Counted from the stretch's first letter, positions 44,753 through 55,069 are shown. The stretch: 55,069 nt of DNA from Sinorhizobium saheli (GCF_001651875.1 NZ_LNQB01000055.1:1-55069); one strand, 5' to 3'. A program made the numbers and translations. The notes: generated from the letters alone by a model not told the origin.

Positions 44753-45984
44753 CAGCTAAGCTCCTTGAAGAGGACATTGGTATCGAGCAGGTAGCGCGAG
44801 AAGAGCGGCAGGCTGGCGCCGCCGATCGCCCGGGCGTGGCTTCCGACCGCGCCCTCGACGAGATCCGGAACCGTGACGCCCTGCAGGTCGAGCGTCTTCA
44901 GCGCCTTGCGCGTGGCGGCAAGGAGGCGCGAGCGCACCCAGGACGGGAAGCCGCCGTCGATGACGGCGGCGGAAAAGTCGATGATCGAGACGGCGGAGAC
45001 GACCGCCTGGGCGAGGGCGGCCGCCGAATCCTGGATCCAGGTCTCGAGCGGTTCGCCGAAGTCGATCCAGTCGTCCGCCGAGTACCAGAGCGGTTCTGGA
45101 TCGATGCCGCGTTCGCGCAGCAGCTTTTCGAGCACGAAGACCGAGGCGATCTTCAGCAATTGCGTAGACCTGCCGTCCTTGCCGGCAACCGGCAGCGGAC
45201 CGACCGCGCCGGCGGTGCCGGTGCGGCCGGAGAACAGGGCGGAGTTGATGACGACGCCGCCGCCGATGAAGGACCCGATGTAGAAATAGACGAAATCCGG
45301 ATAGCTGGCGCCGACGCCGAAGGCGAGTTCGGCGCCGCAGGCGCTGGTGCCGTCGTTCTGCAGGAAGACGGGGTGCGGAATGCGGGCGGCGATCGCCGCC
45401 TGCAGGTCGAAATCGCGCCACTTGTCCATCTCCTGCCGCGGCGCGCCCACCTCCTCCGCCCAGTTCCAGAGCTCGAAGGGCGTCGCGACGCCGACGCCGG
45501 CGATGCGTCCGCGCTGGTCGGGGGTCAGCTGTTGCTCGAGCTTGCCGATGCCCTCGACGATGAAGGTGACGAGGTCGTCCGGGAGGGGATAGGTATGGAT
45601 CTGGTGCAGGTGCAGGCGGATCGTGCCGACGAAATCCATCAGCACCAGGTCGGCGCTGCGGCGGCCGATCTTGACGCCGAAGGAGAAGACCGCGTCCGGA
45701 TTGAGTCGCATCGGAATCGAGGGCTGGCCGACCCGACCGCGAACCGGCGCGCCGCGGATGAGCAGGCCATCGGCTTCGAGCGCGCGCATGATGACGGAAA
45801 CGGTCTGCGCGGAAAGGCCCGAACGGCGGGCGATATCCGCCTTCGACAGGCTGCCGTGGCGGCGCACCAGCGACATGACCAGGCGCTCGTTATAGGCGCG
45901 CACGCGCGTCTGGTTGGCCCCGCCGCTCGGGTCGATCACGTCCGGTTGAGCGGGTCCGCCATAGGGACCGTCCGTCAATGACAT
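44752..45984 (-). CDS. frcR: ROK-family transcriptional regulator of the frc operon (FrcR-like)
   Basis: 410-aa ROK repressor/activator. An N-terminal winged helix (about 30-85: LVRRHGSLSKADIARRSGLSAQTVSVIMRAL) precedes the ROK sugar-binding/kinase-like fold with VGVATPFELWNW, NDGTSACGAELAFG and YFYIGSFIGGGVVI. The zinc-binding Cys cluster of ROK kinases is not evident, so it probably binds sugar without phosphorylating it. ATG 45984 follows GGGAGGAGACGG. It is divergent from frcB, as frcR is in S. meliloti. Confidence 0.88.
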   Translation of the reverse strand: MSLTDGPYGGPAQPDVIDPSGGANQTRVRAYNERLVMSLVRRHGSLSKADIARRSGLSAQTVSVIMRALEADGLLIRGAPVRGRVGQPSIPMRLNPDAVFSFGVKIGRRSADLVLMDFVGTIRLHLHQIHTYPLPDDLVTFIVEGIGKLEQQLTPDQRGRIAGVGVATPFELWNWAEEVGAPRQEMDKWRDFDLQAAIAARIPHPVFLQNDGTSACGAELAFGVGASYPDFVYFYIGSFIGGGVVINSALFSGRTGTAGAVGPLPVAGKDGRSTQLLKIASVFVLEKLLRERGIDPEPLWYSADDWIDFGEPLETWIQDSAAALAQAVVSAVSIIDFSAAVIDGGFPSWVRSRLLAATRKALKTLDLQGVTVPDLVEGAVGSHARAIGGASLPLFSRYLLDTNVLFKELS

Positions 45985-46177
45985 GCCACCGTCTCCTCCC
46001 GTTGGCACCTGCAGGCCCGGTGCTGCAGCGAGCCGCTGCGCCCCTCCTGAGGCGCGTGGCGCTGCAGGCGCCGGCTCGCCTGTCGTTTCCACGCCGGCCG
46101 CCGAGGTCGATCTCGGCGGCCGCCGGCCCTCTAGCCGCAGTGGTCTCCCTCGCAGAATGCCACAACCGGATAATAAT

Positions 46178-46200
46178 TCAATTTGATTTATTTATTGACA
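46178..46200. promoter_or_regulatory. Candidate FrcR operator and frcB -35 region
   Basis: TCAAT (46178-46182) and ATTGA (46194-46198) form an interrupted inverted repeat 11 bases apart in an AT-rich patch unlike the surrounding DNA. TTGACA (46195-46200) would serve as a -35 box for frcB. No good -10 box is seen at the right spacing. The gap 45985-46317 (333 bp) holds no gene. Confidence 0.4.
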
Positions 46201-46317
46201 CCCTGGAATTTTGGTGTTTGACTGACCATCGGAAGCGTCGTGTGCAGCGGAGGAGAACGCTGCTGTGCCGAGGCCCCGGCCGGTCCGCCGGCATTCTTTC
46301 ATCCTTGGGAGGGTTTT

Positions 46318-47343
46318 ATGAAGAAAACAGTTCTTTCTGCCGCTTTCGGCGCGCTTGTACTCGGCGTCGCCTTCGCTTCGCCGTCGCAGGCGGCCGATGT
46401 CTCCGCCTGCCTGATTACCAAGACCGACACCAATCCCTTCTTCGTCAAGATGAAGGAAGGTGCTGCCGCCAAGGCGCAGGAACTCGGCGTGACGCTGAAG
46501 GCCTATGCCGGCAAGGTGGACGGTGACCACGACAGCCAGGTCGCCGCGATCGAATCCTGCATTGCCGATGGGGCAAAGGGTATCCTGATCGCCGCCTCCG
46601 ACACCAAGGCGATCGTCGATCAGGTCAAGAAGGCGCAGGATGCCGGCCTCCTCGTGATCGCGCTCGACACGCCGCTGGATCCGGCGACCGCCGCTGACGC
46701 GACCTTCGCGACCGACAACCTGCTCGCCGGCAAGCTGATCGGCCAGTGGGCGGCCGCGTCCATGGGCGACAAGGCGAAGGAGGCGAAGATCGGCTTCCTC
46801 GACCTCACGCCGTCGCAGCCCACCGTCGACGTGCTGCGCGACCAGGGCTTCATGATCGGCTTCGGTATCGATCCCAAGGATCCGAACAAGATCGGCGACG
46901 AGGACGACCCGCGCATCGTCGGCCATGACGTGACGAACGGCAACGAAGAGGGCGGCCGCAAGGCGATGGAGAACCTTCTGCAGAAGGATCCCGACATCAA
47001 CGTCATCCACACGATCAACGAGCCTGCCGCGGTCGGCGCCTACCAGGCGCTGAAGGCCGTCGGCAAGGAAAACGATGTGCTGATCGTGTCGGTCGACGGC
47101 GGTTGCCCGGGCGTGAAGGCCGTCCAGGAAGGCGTCATCGGCGCGACCTCGCAGCAATATCCGCTGATGATGGCGGCGCTCGGCATCGAAGCGATCAAGA
47201 AGTTCGCCGAGACCGGCGAGAAGCCGAAGCCGACCGAAGGCAAGGACTTCTTCGACACCGGCGTTTCGCTCGTCACCGACAAGCCGGTCTCCGGCGTCGA
47301 GTCGATCGACACCAAGGTCGGAACGGAGAAGTGCTGGGGCTGA
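46318..47343 (+). CDS. frcB: Fructose ABC transporter periplasmic binding protein FrcB
   Basis: 341 aa, the same length as S. meliloti FrcB. A signal peptide ([25 protein letters not shown]) is cut after Ala25. The mature part is a cluster B sugar-binding protein of the RbsB family: [47 protein letters not shown] and [10 protein letters not shown]. It delivers fructose (also mannose and ribose in S. meliloti) to FrcC. ATG 46318 follows GGGAGGGTTTT. A hairpin sits just past its stop. Confidence 0.94.
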   Translation: MKKTVLSAAFGALVLGVAFASPSQAADVSACLITKTDTNPFFVKMKEGAAAKAQELGVTLKAYAGKVDGDHDSQVAAIESCIADGAKGILIAASDTKAIVDQVKKAQDAGLLVIALDTPLDPATAADATFATDNLLAGKLIGQWAAASMGDKAKEAKIGFLDLTPSQPTVDVLRDQGFMIGFGIDPKDPNKIGDEDDPRIVGHDVTNGNEEGGRKAMENLLQKDPDINVIHTINEPAAVGAYQALKAVGKENDVLIVSVDGGCPGVKAVQEGVIGATSQQYPLMMAALGIEAIKKFAETGEKPKPTEGKDFFDTGVSLVTDKPVSGVESIDTKVGTEKCWG

Positions 47344-47374
47344 TCGCCCGCTGGTCCGGAACGGAACCAACAGG

Positions 47375-47398
47375 GAAGGGCGGCCCCGGCCGCCCTTC
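47375..47398 (+). other. Intercistronic hairpin after frcB
   Basis: GAAGGGCGGCC and its complement form an 11 bp stem with a 2-base loop, about 30 bp past the frcB stop and 230 bp before frcC. No T run follows, so it probably protects the frcB part of the message from decay rather than ending transcription. The rest of 47344-47625 holds no gene. Confidence 0.6.
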
Positions 47399-47625
47399 GC
47401 GTAAGCGCCTATGTCTTTGACAAGGCGCGAAACCTGCGCAAACTTCAGGGCGGGATAATAGAAGTCGCGACGCCGCGTCTCCCGCATGATCGGAACCGAT
47501 CGCGGCTCGGGCCGGCAAGGCCCGGACCTGCCTCGTCGAGTTCCGGACCTCGCCGCAACAGGGCGGGGCGCGCGCATCCGGCAATCAGGTACCCCTTTTA
47601 AGCGGGGGTTATGGGAGGAGTCTCC

Positions 47626-48711
47626 ATGGCCGAGCCAAACACAGCCGCACAACCATCCCAGGAGTTTGAAAAGGTCCTGGTCAACAGTTCGACGGAAGTG
47701 GCGTCTTTCGATACGCATGACAAGACGGCGCTTCAGAAAATCCAGCATTTCCTGCACTCGACGCCCGCGGCCGTACCCTTCGTCGTGCTCGTCGCGGCGA
47801 TCCTGGTCTTCGGGCTTGCTATCGGCGGCAGGTTCTTCTCGTCCTACACGCTGACGCTGATCCTTCAGCAGATCGCCGTCGTCGGCATGCTCGGCGCGGC
47901 GCAGACGCTGGTGATCCTGACGGCCGGCATCGACCTGTCGATCGGTGTCATCATGGTCATCTCGGCGGTCGTCATGGGCAATTGCGCCGTGAGCTACGGT
48001 CTGCCGGCGCCGTTGGCCGTCGCCGCCGGCTTCGCGGTCGGCGGCGCCTGCGGGCTGCTGAACGGCCTCCTGGTTTCCCGCCTCAAGCTGCCGCCGTTCA
48101 TCGTCACGCTCGGCACCTGGTATGTGATCATGGCGACGAACTTCATCTATTCGGAGAACGCGACGATCCGCGAGGCGGATGTCACCGCGGTCACCCAGTG
48201 GCTGCACGTCTTCGGCGTCAACTTCAAGGTCGGCTCGGCCGTGCTGACCCTCGGTGTCGTCGCCATGGTGGCGCTTGTCCTCGGCCTCTGGTACGCGTTG
48301 AACCACACGGCCTGGGGGCGTCACCTCTATGCCGTGGGCGACGATCCGGAAGCCGCCAAGCTCTCCGGTATCCGCGTCGGAAAGGTGCTCCTGAGCGCCT
48401 ACACGATCGCCGGGCTGATTGCGGCGTTGGCCGCATGGGTCTCGATCGGCCGCAACGGCTCGATTTCCCCGTCCGCAGCCGTAACCGACTATAACCTGCA
48501 GGCCATCACCGCGGCCGTGATCGGCGGCATCTCGCTCTTCGGCGGTCGCGGCTCGATCCTCGGAACATTGATCGGCGCGATGATCGTCGGCGTCGTTTCC
48601 ATGGGCCTCAACATGCTCGGCGCCGACCCGCAATGGAAGGTCTTCCTGACCGGCGTGCTCATCATCTCCGCCGTTGCAATCGACCAGTGGATCAGAAAGG
48701 TAGCAGCGTAA
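47626..48711 (+). CDS. frcC: Fructose ABC transporter permease FrcC
   Basis: 361-aa RbsC-type permease. After a long polar N-terminus (about 45 residues) come about eight to ten transmembrane helices. The conserved segments are LVILTAGIDLSIGVIMVISAVV, LPPFIVTLGTWYVI, WGRHLYAVGDDPEAAKLSGIRV (the EAA-like cytoplasmic loop) and TAAVIGGISLFGGRGSILGTLIGA. ATG 47626 follows GGGAGGAGTCTCC. The stop shares bases with the frcA start (TAATG). Confidence 0.94.
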   Translation: MAEPNTAAQPSQEFEKVLVNSSTEVASFDTHDKTALQKIQHFLHSTPAAVPFVVLVAAILVFGLAIGGRFFSSYTLTLILQQIAVVGMLGAAQTLVILTAGIDLSIGVIMVISAVVMGNCAVSYGLPAPLAVAAGFAVGGACGLLNGLLVSRLKLPPFIVTLGTWYVIMATNFIYSENATIREADVTAVTQWLHVFGVNFKVGSAVLTLGVVAMVALVLGLWYALNHTAWGRHLYAVGDDPEAAKLSGIRVGKVLLSAYTIAGLIAALAAWVSIGRNGSISPSAAVTDYNLQAITAAVIGGISLFGGRGSILGTLIGAMIVGVVSMGLNMLGADPQWKVFLTGVLIISAVAIDQWIRKVAA

Positions 48712-49493
48712 TGGCACAGGAACCCATCCTCACCGCGCGCGGTCTCGTCAAGCGCTATGGCCGGGTGACCGCTCTCGACCACGCCGATTTCGATCTCTAC
48801 CCGGGTGAAATCCTGGCGGTGATCGGCGACAACGGCGCCGGCAAGTCCTCGATGATCAAGGCGATTTCCGGCGCCGTCACGCCGGACGAGGGCGAGATCC
48901 GGCTCGAAGGCCAGCCGGTCCACTTCCGCTCGCCGATGGACGCCCGCGCCGCCGGCATCGAGACGGTCTACCAGAACCTCGCTCTGTCGCCGGCGCTTTC
49001 GATCGCCGACAACATGTTCCTCGGTCGCGAGATCAGGAAGCAGGGGCTTTTCGGTAAGCTGTTCCGTACCCTCGACCGCGCGGCCATGGAGAAAATGGCA
49101 CGGTCGAAGCTTTCCGAACTCGGCCTGATGACGATCCAGAACATCAACCAGGCGGTGGAAACGCTCTCGGGCGGCCAGCGCCAGGGCGTGGCCGTGGCGC
49201 GCGCGGCGGCCTTCGGTTCCAAGGTCGTCATCATGGACGAGCCGACTGCGGCGCTTGGCGTCAAGGAAAGCCGGCGCGTCCTGGAGCTGATCCTCGACGT
49301 CCGTCGCCGCGGCCTGCCGATCGTCCTGATCTCGCACAACATGCCGCATGTGTTCGAGGTGGCGGACCGGATCCATATCCACCGTCTCGGCAAGCGGCTC
49401 TGCGTCATCAATCCGAAGGAACACACCATGTCGGATGCGGTCGCTTTCATGACCGGTGCCAAGACGCCGCCCGGCGAGGCGATCGCGGCATGA
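48711..49493 (+). CDS. frcA: Fructose ABC transporter ATP-binding protein FrcA
   Basis: 260-aa ABC ATPase with one nucleotide-binding domain, half the size of two-domain RbsA. It has Walker A GDNGAGKSS (39-47), Q loop TVYQNLALSP, signature LSGGQRQG, Walker B VVIMDEPTAALG and the switch His in LISHNMPHVF. It drives fructose import with FrcB and FrcC. ATG 48711 overlaps the frcC stop; its own stop overlaps the frcK start (ATGA). Confidence 0.95.
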   Translation: MAQEPILTARGLVKRYGRVTALDHADFDLYPGEILAVIGDNGAGKSSMIKAISGAVTPDEGEIRLEGQPVHFRSPMDARAAGIETVYQNLALSPALSIADNMFLGREIRKQGLFGKLFRTLDRAAMEKMARSKLSELGLMTIQNINQAVETLSGGQRQGVAVARAAAFGSKVVIMDEPTAALGVKESRRVLELILDVRRRGLPIVLISHNMPHVFEVADRIHIHRLGKRLCVINPKEHTMSDAVAFMTGAKTPPGEAIAA

Positions 49494-50110
49494 ACATAGG
49501 GTCCTTGACGGACGCGATCCTGAAACGGGCGGCCGGCGCCGCCCGTTTCATCGTTGCCATCGCCGGGCCTCCCGGTGCCGGTAAGTCGACGCTTTCCGAA
49601 GGTCTCGCCGAGGCGATCGCCGCAGCGGGGGAAAACGTGGCGGTGCTGCCGATGGACGGCTTCCACATGGACAATGCCGTCCTCGCCGAGAAGGGCCTGC
49701 TCGCCCGCAAGGGCGCCCCCGAAACCTTCGACGTCCGATCCTTCCTCGCGACGCTGACGGCGGTGCGCGCCAATGACGGCGAGGTTCTCGTCCCGGTCTT
49801 CGACCGCTCGCGCGAACTCGCGATCGCTTCGGCGAGGATCATCGCGCCCGAGACGCGCATCGTCCTCGTCGAGGGCAACTATCTTTTGCTCGACGAGGCG
49901 CCGTGGAACCGGCTCGAAGGCGCCTTCGACTGCGCGATCTTCATCGATCCGGGCCTTGATGAACTGGAACGGCGGCTGCTCCAGCGCTGGTACGATCAGG
50001 GCTACGACGAGGAGACGGCGCGCGAGAAGGCGTTCGGCAACGACATCCACAATGCCCGCCGCGTCGTCGCCAGCCGCAGGCCGAGCGACATCGTGATCCG
50101 GGATTTCTGA
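49490..50110 (+). CDS. frcK: FrcK kinase-like protein
   Basis: 206-aa P-loop protein of the uridine kinase / pantothenate kinase-like family. It has Walker A GPPGAGKST (26-34), MDGFHMDN, and a later VLVEGNYLLLDEAPW that holds the acidic site, plus RWYDQGYDEETAREK. In S. meliloti frcK completes the frc operon, but the substrate of the kinase is not established. ATG 49490 overlaps the frcA stop by 4 bases, so translation is coupled. About 150 bp separate it from pyrC. Confidence 0.9.
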   Translation: MNIGSLTDAILKRAAGAARFIVAIAGPPGAGKSTLSEGLAEAIAAAGENVAVLPMDGFHMDNAVLAEKGLLARKGAPETFDVRSFLATLTAVRANDGEVLVPVFDRSRELAIASARIIAPETRIVLVEGNYLLLDEAPWNRLEGAFDCAIFIDPGLDELERRLLQRWYDQGYDEETAREKAFGNDIHNARRVVASRRPSDIVIRDF

Positions 50111-50259
50111 AGGATGCGCCGCGAGCACCATTGTCTTCGGCGGCGCAATGGTGATATCGAGACGCGGTTTCACCACATGAGTTGCCGCCCTCCACGCGCA
50201 TCGGTCGCCCTGGACGACGCCTGCGCGGTCGGGGCGCGAGCATCGGGAGAAGGCTGACC

Positions 50260-51297
50260 ATGCAAGACCTCGTTATCCGCCGCCCGGACGATTGGCACCT
50301 GCACCTGCGCGACGGCGGCATGCTGCGCGGCGTCATCGCCGATACGAGCCGCCACTTCGCCCGCGCCATCATCATGCCGAACCTGGTGCCGCCGGTCGTC
50401 ACCGCCGCCGATGCCGCCGCCTATCGCGAGCGCATCCTTGCCGCGGTCCCCGCGGGTCACCGCTTCGAGCCGCTGATGACGCTCTATCTCACCGAGAGCA
50501 CCGACCCCGACGACGTGGAGGCGGGTTTCCGGAGCGGCCTCGTCAAGGCGGTCAAGCTCTACCCGGCGGGCGCGACCACCAATTCCGCAAGCGGCGTCCG
50601 CGACCTGGAGAAGGCGATGCCGGTGCTGGAGCGCATGGCCGAGATCGGCGTGCCGCTCTGCGTCCATGGCGAGGTGACGGCGGCGGATGTCGACATCTTC
50701 GATCGCGAGGCGGTGTTCATCGAGACGGTCCTCGATCCGCTCCGCCGGCGTCTGCCGGACCTGCGGATCACCATGGAGCACGTGACGACGAAGGACGGCA
50801 TCGACTATATCAAGGCATCCAGGGCCAATCTCGCCGGCTCCATCACCACCCACCACCTGATCATCAACCGCAACGCCATTCTCGCCGGGGGCATCAAGCC
50901 GCATTATTACTGCCTGCCGGTCGCCAAGCGCGAGAGCCACCGGCTGGCGCTGCGCGCCGCCGCGGTCTCCGGCGACGTGCGCTTCTTCCTCGGCACCGAT
51001 TCCGCCCCGCATGTCGACCCGCTCAAGGAATGTGCCTGCGGCTGCGCCGGCATTTACACCTCGATCAACACCTTGAGCTGCCTCGCCCATGTCTTCGAGG
51101 AGGAGGGCGCGCTCGACCGGCTCGAGGCCTTCACGTCGCTGAACGGCCCCGCCTGGTACGGCCTGCCGGTGAACGAGGAGATTGTCACGCTTCGCAACCA
51201 GAAAGAGCCGGTCCGCTATCCCGCCAAGGTCGAGACCGAGGCCGGCCCGGTCACCGTTTTCGATCCGATGTTCCCGCTCTACTGGGCCGTCGCCTGA
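50260..51297 (+). CDS. pyrC: Dihydroorotase PyrC
   Basis: 345-aa class II dihydroorotase that makes dihydroorotate from carbamoyl aspartate in pyrimidine synthesis. The HxH zinc pair is [11 protein letters not shown] (His13, His15). The carboxylated Lys99 lies in [15 protein letters not shown]. Further zinc ligands lie in CVHGEV and EHVTTKDG, and GTDSAPH carries the catalytic Asp. ATG 50260 follows GGGAGAAGG. It is followed by pyrE on the same strand. Confidence 0.97.
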   Translation: MQDLVIRRPDDWHLHLRDGGMLRGVIADTSRHFARAIIMPNLVPPVVTAADAAAYRERILAAVPAGHRFEPLMTLYLTESTDPDDVEAGFRSGLVKAVKLYPAGATTNSASGVRDLEKAMPVLERMAEIGVPLCVHGEVTAADVDIFDREAVFIETVLDPLRRRLPDLRITMEHVTTKDGIDYIKASRANLAGSITTHHLIINRNAILAGGIKPHYYCLPVAKRESHRLALRAAAVSGDVRFFLGTDSAPHVDPLKECACGCAGIYTSINTLSCLAHVFEEEGALDRLEAFTSLNGPAWYGLPVNEEIVTLRNQKEPVRYPAKVETEAGPVTVFDPMFPLYWAVA

Positions 51298-51376
51298 CGG
51301 CTGGGTTTGTCTTTGTCGCGTGCCTGAATCCGAAAGCCGTTCTTGGCTTTTCGGGTCACGCCAGGAAGGAGAATTC

Positions 51377-52075
51377 ATGTTTTCGAACGCGTTCACCGAC
51401 AAGCCGGTGATGGCCGAGCTGGTCGCGAAGATGCTCTGGGAGATCAAGGCGGTGCATTTTCGCGCCGACGAGCCCTACAAGCTCGCCTCCGGCCTGGCGA
51501 GCCCGGTCTATATCGACTGCCGCAAGCTGATTTCCTATCCGCGCATCCGCTCGGCGGTCATGGACTTCGCCGCCGCGACGATTCTGCGCGAAGCGGGCTT
51601 CGAGCAGTTCGACGTGGTCGCCGGCGGCGAGACGGCCGGCATTCCCTTTGCCGCCATGCTCGCCGAGCGCCTCGGCCTGCCGATGATCTATGTCCGCAAG
51701 GCGCCGAAGGGCCATGGACGCAACGCCCAGATCGAAGGCCACATGCCGGAAGGCGCCCGCGTGCTGGTGATCGAGGACCTGACGACGGCGGGCGTGTCGA
51801 TGTTCAAGTTCATCGACGCGATCCGCGCCGCAGGCGGCGTCGTCGAGCACGGCATCGCTCTCTTCTATTACGACATCTTCCCCGAGGCGCGCGCCAACAT
51901 GAAGGCGAAGGGCGTCGACCTGCACTACATCGCCACCTGGCGCAATGTGCTCGCCGTCGCCCGGGAGCACGCGCTCTTCGACGAGAAAACGCTGAACGAG
52001 GTCGAGGCCTTCCTCAACGCGCCGCTCGCCTGGTCGGCGAGGAACGGCGGCGTCGGCGAACTTGCCGCCCAGTAG
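51377..52075 (+). CDS. pyrE: Orotate phosphoribosyltransferase PyrE
   Basis: 232-aa enzyme that joins orotate to PRPP, giving OMP. It has the PRPP-binding motif [15 protein letters not shown] and the orotate-site part [17 protein letters not shown]. The start at 51377 follows AGGAAGGAGAATTC. It is 79 bp downstream of pyrC; that gap holds an imperfect hairpin (51330-51354) that could affect expression, but no T run is present. Confidence 0.97.
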   Translation: MFSNAFTDKPVMAELVAKMLWEIKAVHFRADEPYKLASGLASPVYIDCRKLISYPRIRSAVMDFAAATILREAGFEQFDVVAGGETAGIPFAAMLAERLGLPMIYVRKAPKGHGRNAQIEGHMPEGARVLVIEDLTTAGVSMFKFIDAIRAAGGVVEHGIALFYYDIFPEARANMKAKGVDLHYIATWRNVLAVAREHALFDEKTLNEVEAFLNAPLAWSARNGGVGELAAQ

Positions 52076-52180
52076 AGCGGCAGGAAAAGTGCGGGCGGTT
52101 TTCCGCCCCCATCCCGCCTTGGCTTGCAAGCGGCCGGCGGCTGGTTTGATCGATCGAATAGTCTGCAAGGGAGGAATGTG

Positions 52181-53107
52181 ATGATCGTTTGCTGCGGAGA
52201 GGCCCTGATCGACATGCTGCCGCGCGAGACGGCGCAAGGGGAGGGTGCCTTTGCGCCCTATGCCGGCGGCGCGATCTTCAACACGGCGATCGCGCTCGGC
52301 AGGCTCGGCATCCCGACCGGCTTCTTCACCGGCCTTTCCGACGATATGTTCGGCGACATCCTGCGCGCGACGCTGAAAGCGGCAAATGTCGATTTCAGCC
52401 CCTGCGCCACGCTGCCGCTCCACACGACACTCGCCTTCGTGAAGCTCGTCCACGGGCATGCGAGCTATGCCTTTTTCGACGAGAACACGGCCGGACGGAT
52501 GATCACCGAGAAGGACCTTCCGGCACTCGCAGACGCCTGCGAGGCGCTGCATTTCGGCGCGATCAGCCTCATTCCGGAGCCCTGCGGCTCCACCTACGAG
52601 GCGCTGATGCGGCGCGAGCATGAAAAGCGGGTGATCTCCTTCGACCCGAACATCCGTCCCGGTTTCATCGAGGATCGCGAGGCGCATCTTGCCCGCATGA
52701 ACCGCATGGCGGCGATGTCCGACATCGTCAAGTTCTCCGACGAGGACCTCGCCTGGTTCGGCATGGAGGGCAGCCATGATGCGCTCGCTGCCGAATGGCT
52801 GAAGCGCGGGCCGAAGCTGGTGCTGATCACCAGGGGCGCCGACGGCGCCGTCGGCTATACCCGCAACCACAAGGTCGAGGTCGCGAGCGAGCGCGTCACG
52901 GTCGTCGATACGGTCGGGGCAGGCGATACGTTCGATGCCGGGGTGCTCGCTTCGCTGAAGCGCAACAACCTCCTGACCAAGGCCGCCGTCGCGAACCTCA
53001 GCGACGAAGCGGTCCGGGAAGCCCTCGCGCTCGGCGCCAGGGCCGCGGCCGTCACCGTCTCGCGCGCCGGCGCCAACCCGCCGTGGCGGCATGAACTCGG
53101 GCTTTGA
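52181..53107 (+). CDS. frk: Fructokinase (PfkB/ribokinase family)
   Basis: 308-aa PfkB-family sugar kinase. It has the N-terminal GEALIDMLP, the sugar-contact YAGGAIFNTAIALGRLG, and the PfkB signature VDTVGAGDTFDAG with the catalytic Asp. It turns imported fructose into fructose 6-phosphate. ATG 52181 follows GGGAGGAATGTG; the in-frame GTG just before is less likely. It is the last gene before the shared terminator with pgi. Fructose uptake (frc), kinase and pgi thus lie close together, as in S. meliloti. Confidence 0.93.
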   Translation: MIVCCGEALIDMLPRETAQGEGAFAPYAGGAIFNTAIALGRLGIPTGFFTGLSDDMFGDILRATLKAANVDFSPCATLPLHTTLAFVKLVHGHASYAFFDENTAGRMITEKDLPALADACEALHFGAISLIPEPCGSTYEALMRREHEKRVISFDPNIRPGFIEDREAHLARMNRMAAMSDIVKFSDEDLAWFGMEGSHDALAAEWLKRGPKLVLITRGADGAVGYTRNHKVEVASERVTVVDTVGAGDTFDAGVLASLKRNNLLTKAAVANLSDEAVREALALGARAAAVTVSRAGANPPWRHELGL

Positions 53108-53126
53108 AGCAGACAGATCTGCATGC

Positions 53127-53158
53127 AAAAGGGCGCCAGCATCGCTGGCGCCCTTTTT
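53127..53158. terminator. Bidirectional terminator between frk and pgi
   Basis: A perfect 10 bp stem GGGCGCCAGC with its complement and a 3-base loop is bordered by AAAA on the left and TTTTT on the right. It therefore works as a rho-independent terminator for both frk (plus) and pgi (minus), which converge here. Confidence 0.88.
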
Positions 53159-53166
53159 CGTATCGG

Positions 53167-54792
<1,626 letters not shown>

Positions 54793-54916
54793 CGCAGGGC
54801 TCCTTGCATCGGGATTGGCTGCGATAGCTAGTCGGTTTAACCGCGGCAAATCAAGGGCACGTGTGCACTGCAGCGAAAAAAGGTGGCCTGTGAAATGGTC
54901 AGCGTTTGCCCCGTCA

Positions 54917-54947
54917 CCTCGGGCTTAACCCTGGGTTTAACCCGAGG
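54917..54947. other. Imperfect palindrome upstream of pgi
   Basis: CCTCGGGCTTAACCC is followed by a near-complementary GGGTTTAACCCGAGG, and part of the motif recurs at 54947-54957 (GACTAACCC). It lies in the gap between the pgi start and the gene that begins at the window end, so it may be a regulator site for either promoter. The gap 54793-55065 holds no other feature I can support. Confidence 0.45.
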
Positions 54948-55065
54948 ACTAACCCTCTCCCGCAGGCGGTCGCAGGCGGGGAAAGGCGACTAGGCTCAGG
55001 ACCTATTGATTAACAGGCTTCCGCTTTCGGTCGGATTCTGATTCAACATGGCAGGAGGTGCTGCC

Positions 55066-55069
55066 ATGA
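55066..55069 (+). CDS. Start of a gene cut by the window end
   Basis: An ATG at 55066 follows a perfect AGGAGG with 7 bases between (AGGAGGTGCTGCC). Only the first codon is inside the window, so the product cannot be named. It is divergent from pgi. Confidence 0.4.

Noticed and set aside
46192..48717. Long open frame antisense to frcB and frcC
   Set aside because: Same shadow composition, and it spans two clear genes and their gap.

Overview
The window looks like ordinary chromosome of a high-GC alphaproteobacterium of the Rhizobiaceae, most like Sinorhizobium/Ensifer. The signs are the FrcBCAK fructose ABC transporter followed by pyrC-pyrE-frk-pgi, the putA / phosphodiesterase / CHASE2 adenylate cyclase / Clr-type cAMP receptor cluster, a type B PutA, and RIME-like palindromic repeats between genes. 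Gene identities rest on reading motifs and on remembered gene order in S. meliloti; no database search was possible. No phage, IS element, CRISPR array, rRNA or replication origin is visible.

Layout. (1) 0.2-12.8 kb: dapE and dapD of lysine/diaminopimelate synthesis, each with a small membrane-protein gene translationally coupled downstream. Between them lies an accessory block: a LysR regulator divergent from a hydrolase-like gene, periplasmic adaptor and RND pump; an HxlR regulator divergent from a small SMR exporter; and a DEAD-box RNA helicase. (2) 13-19.7 kb: LOG-family protein, HAD nucleotidase, EamA transporter, isocitrate lyase/PEP mutase-like enzyme, argB, an anti-sigma factor with no sigma gene beside it, and a DUF1269 membrane protein. 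(3) 19.8-24 kb: engB, a second EamA transporter, yidC, rnpA, rpmH, with a clear promoter ahead of rpmH. (4) 24.3-30.5 kb: a chemoreceptor, then a tight TVP38-flavoprotein-histidine kinase run, then tRNA-Arg(ACG). (5) 30.7-34 kb: a nitrilase-fold gene that has lost its catalytic residues, a YbaK-type deacylase, and a DUF1810/IMPACT pair that appears joined by a frameshift. (6) 34-43.4 kb: putA, a Cys-cluster protein, and a cAMP module (spdA-like, an exported small protein, FecR-domain protein, cyaD1-like, clr-like) with a good Clr box in the divergent promoter. (7) 43.6-55 kb: DoxX protein, the fructose regulator/mutarotase pair, frcBCAK, pyrC, pyrE, frk and pgi.

How the genes work together. 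FrcBCAK imports fructose, Frk phosphorylates it to fructose 6-phosphate, and Pgi connects that to glucose 6-phosphate; the divergent ROK regulator probably senses this. CyaD1 makes cAMP, Clr binds it and should activate the exported-protein gene through the box at 39804-39819, and SpdA-like phosphodiesterase may damp the signal. The hydrolase-adaptor-pump genes form one apparent operon under the divergent LysR regulator.

The most unusual items are two likely pseudoenzymes: the hydrolase that leads the RND operon (Ser-Asp-His replaced by Glu-Cys-Ala) and the nitrilase-like protein beside tRNA-Arg (Lys and Cys replaced by Glu and Gly). Also notable are the Clr box placed like a class II CRP site, the orphan anti-sigma factor, and the flavoprotein-kinase run. 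Two intergenic regions carry a 36-37 bp inverted repeat that is perfect in one copy.
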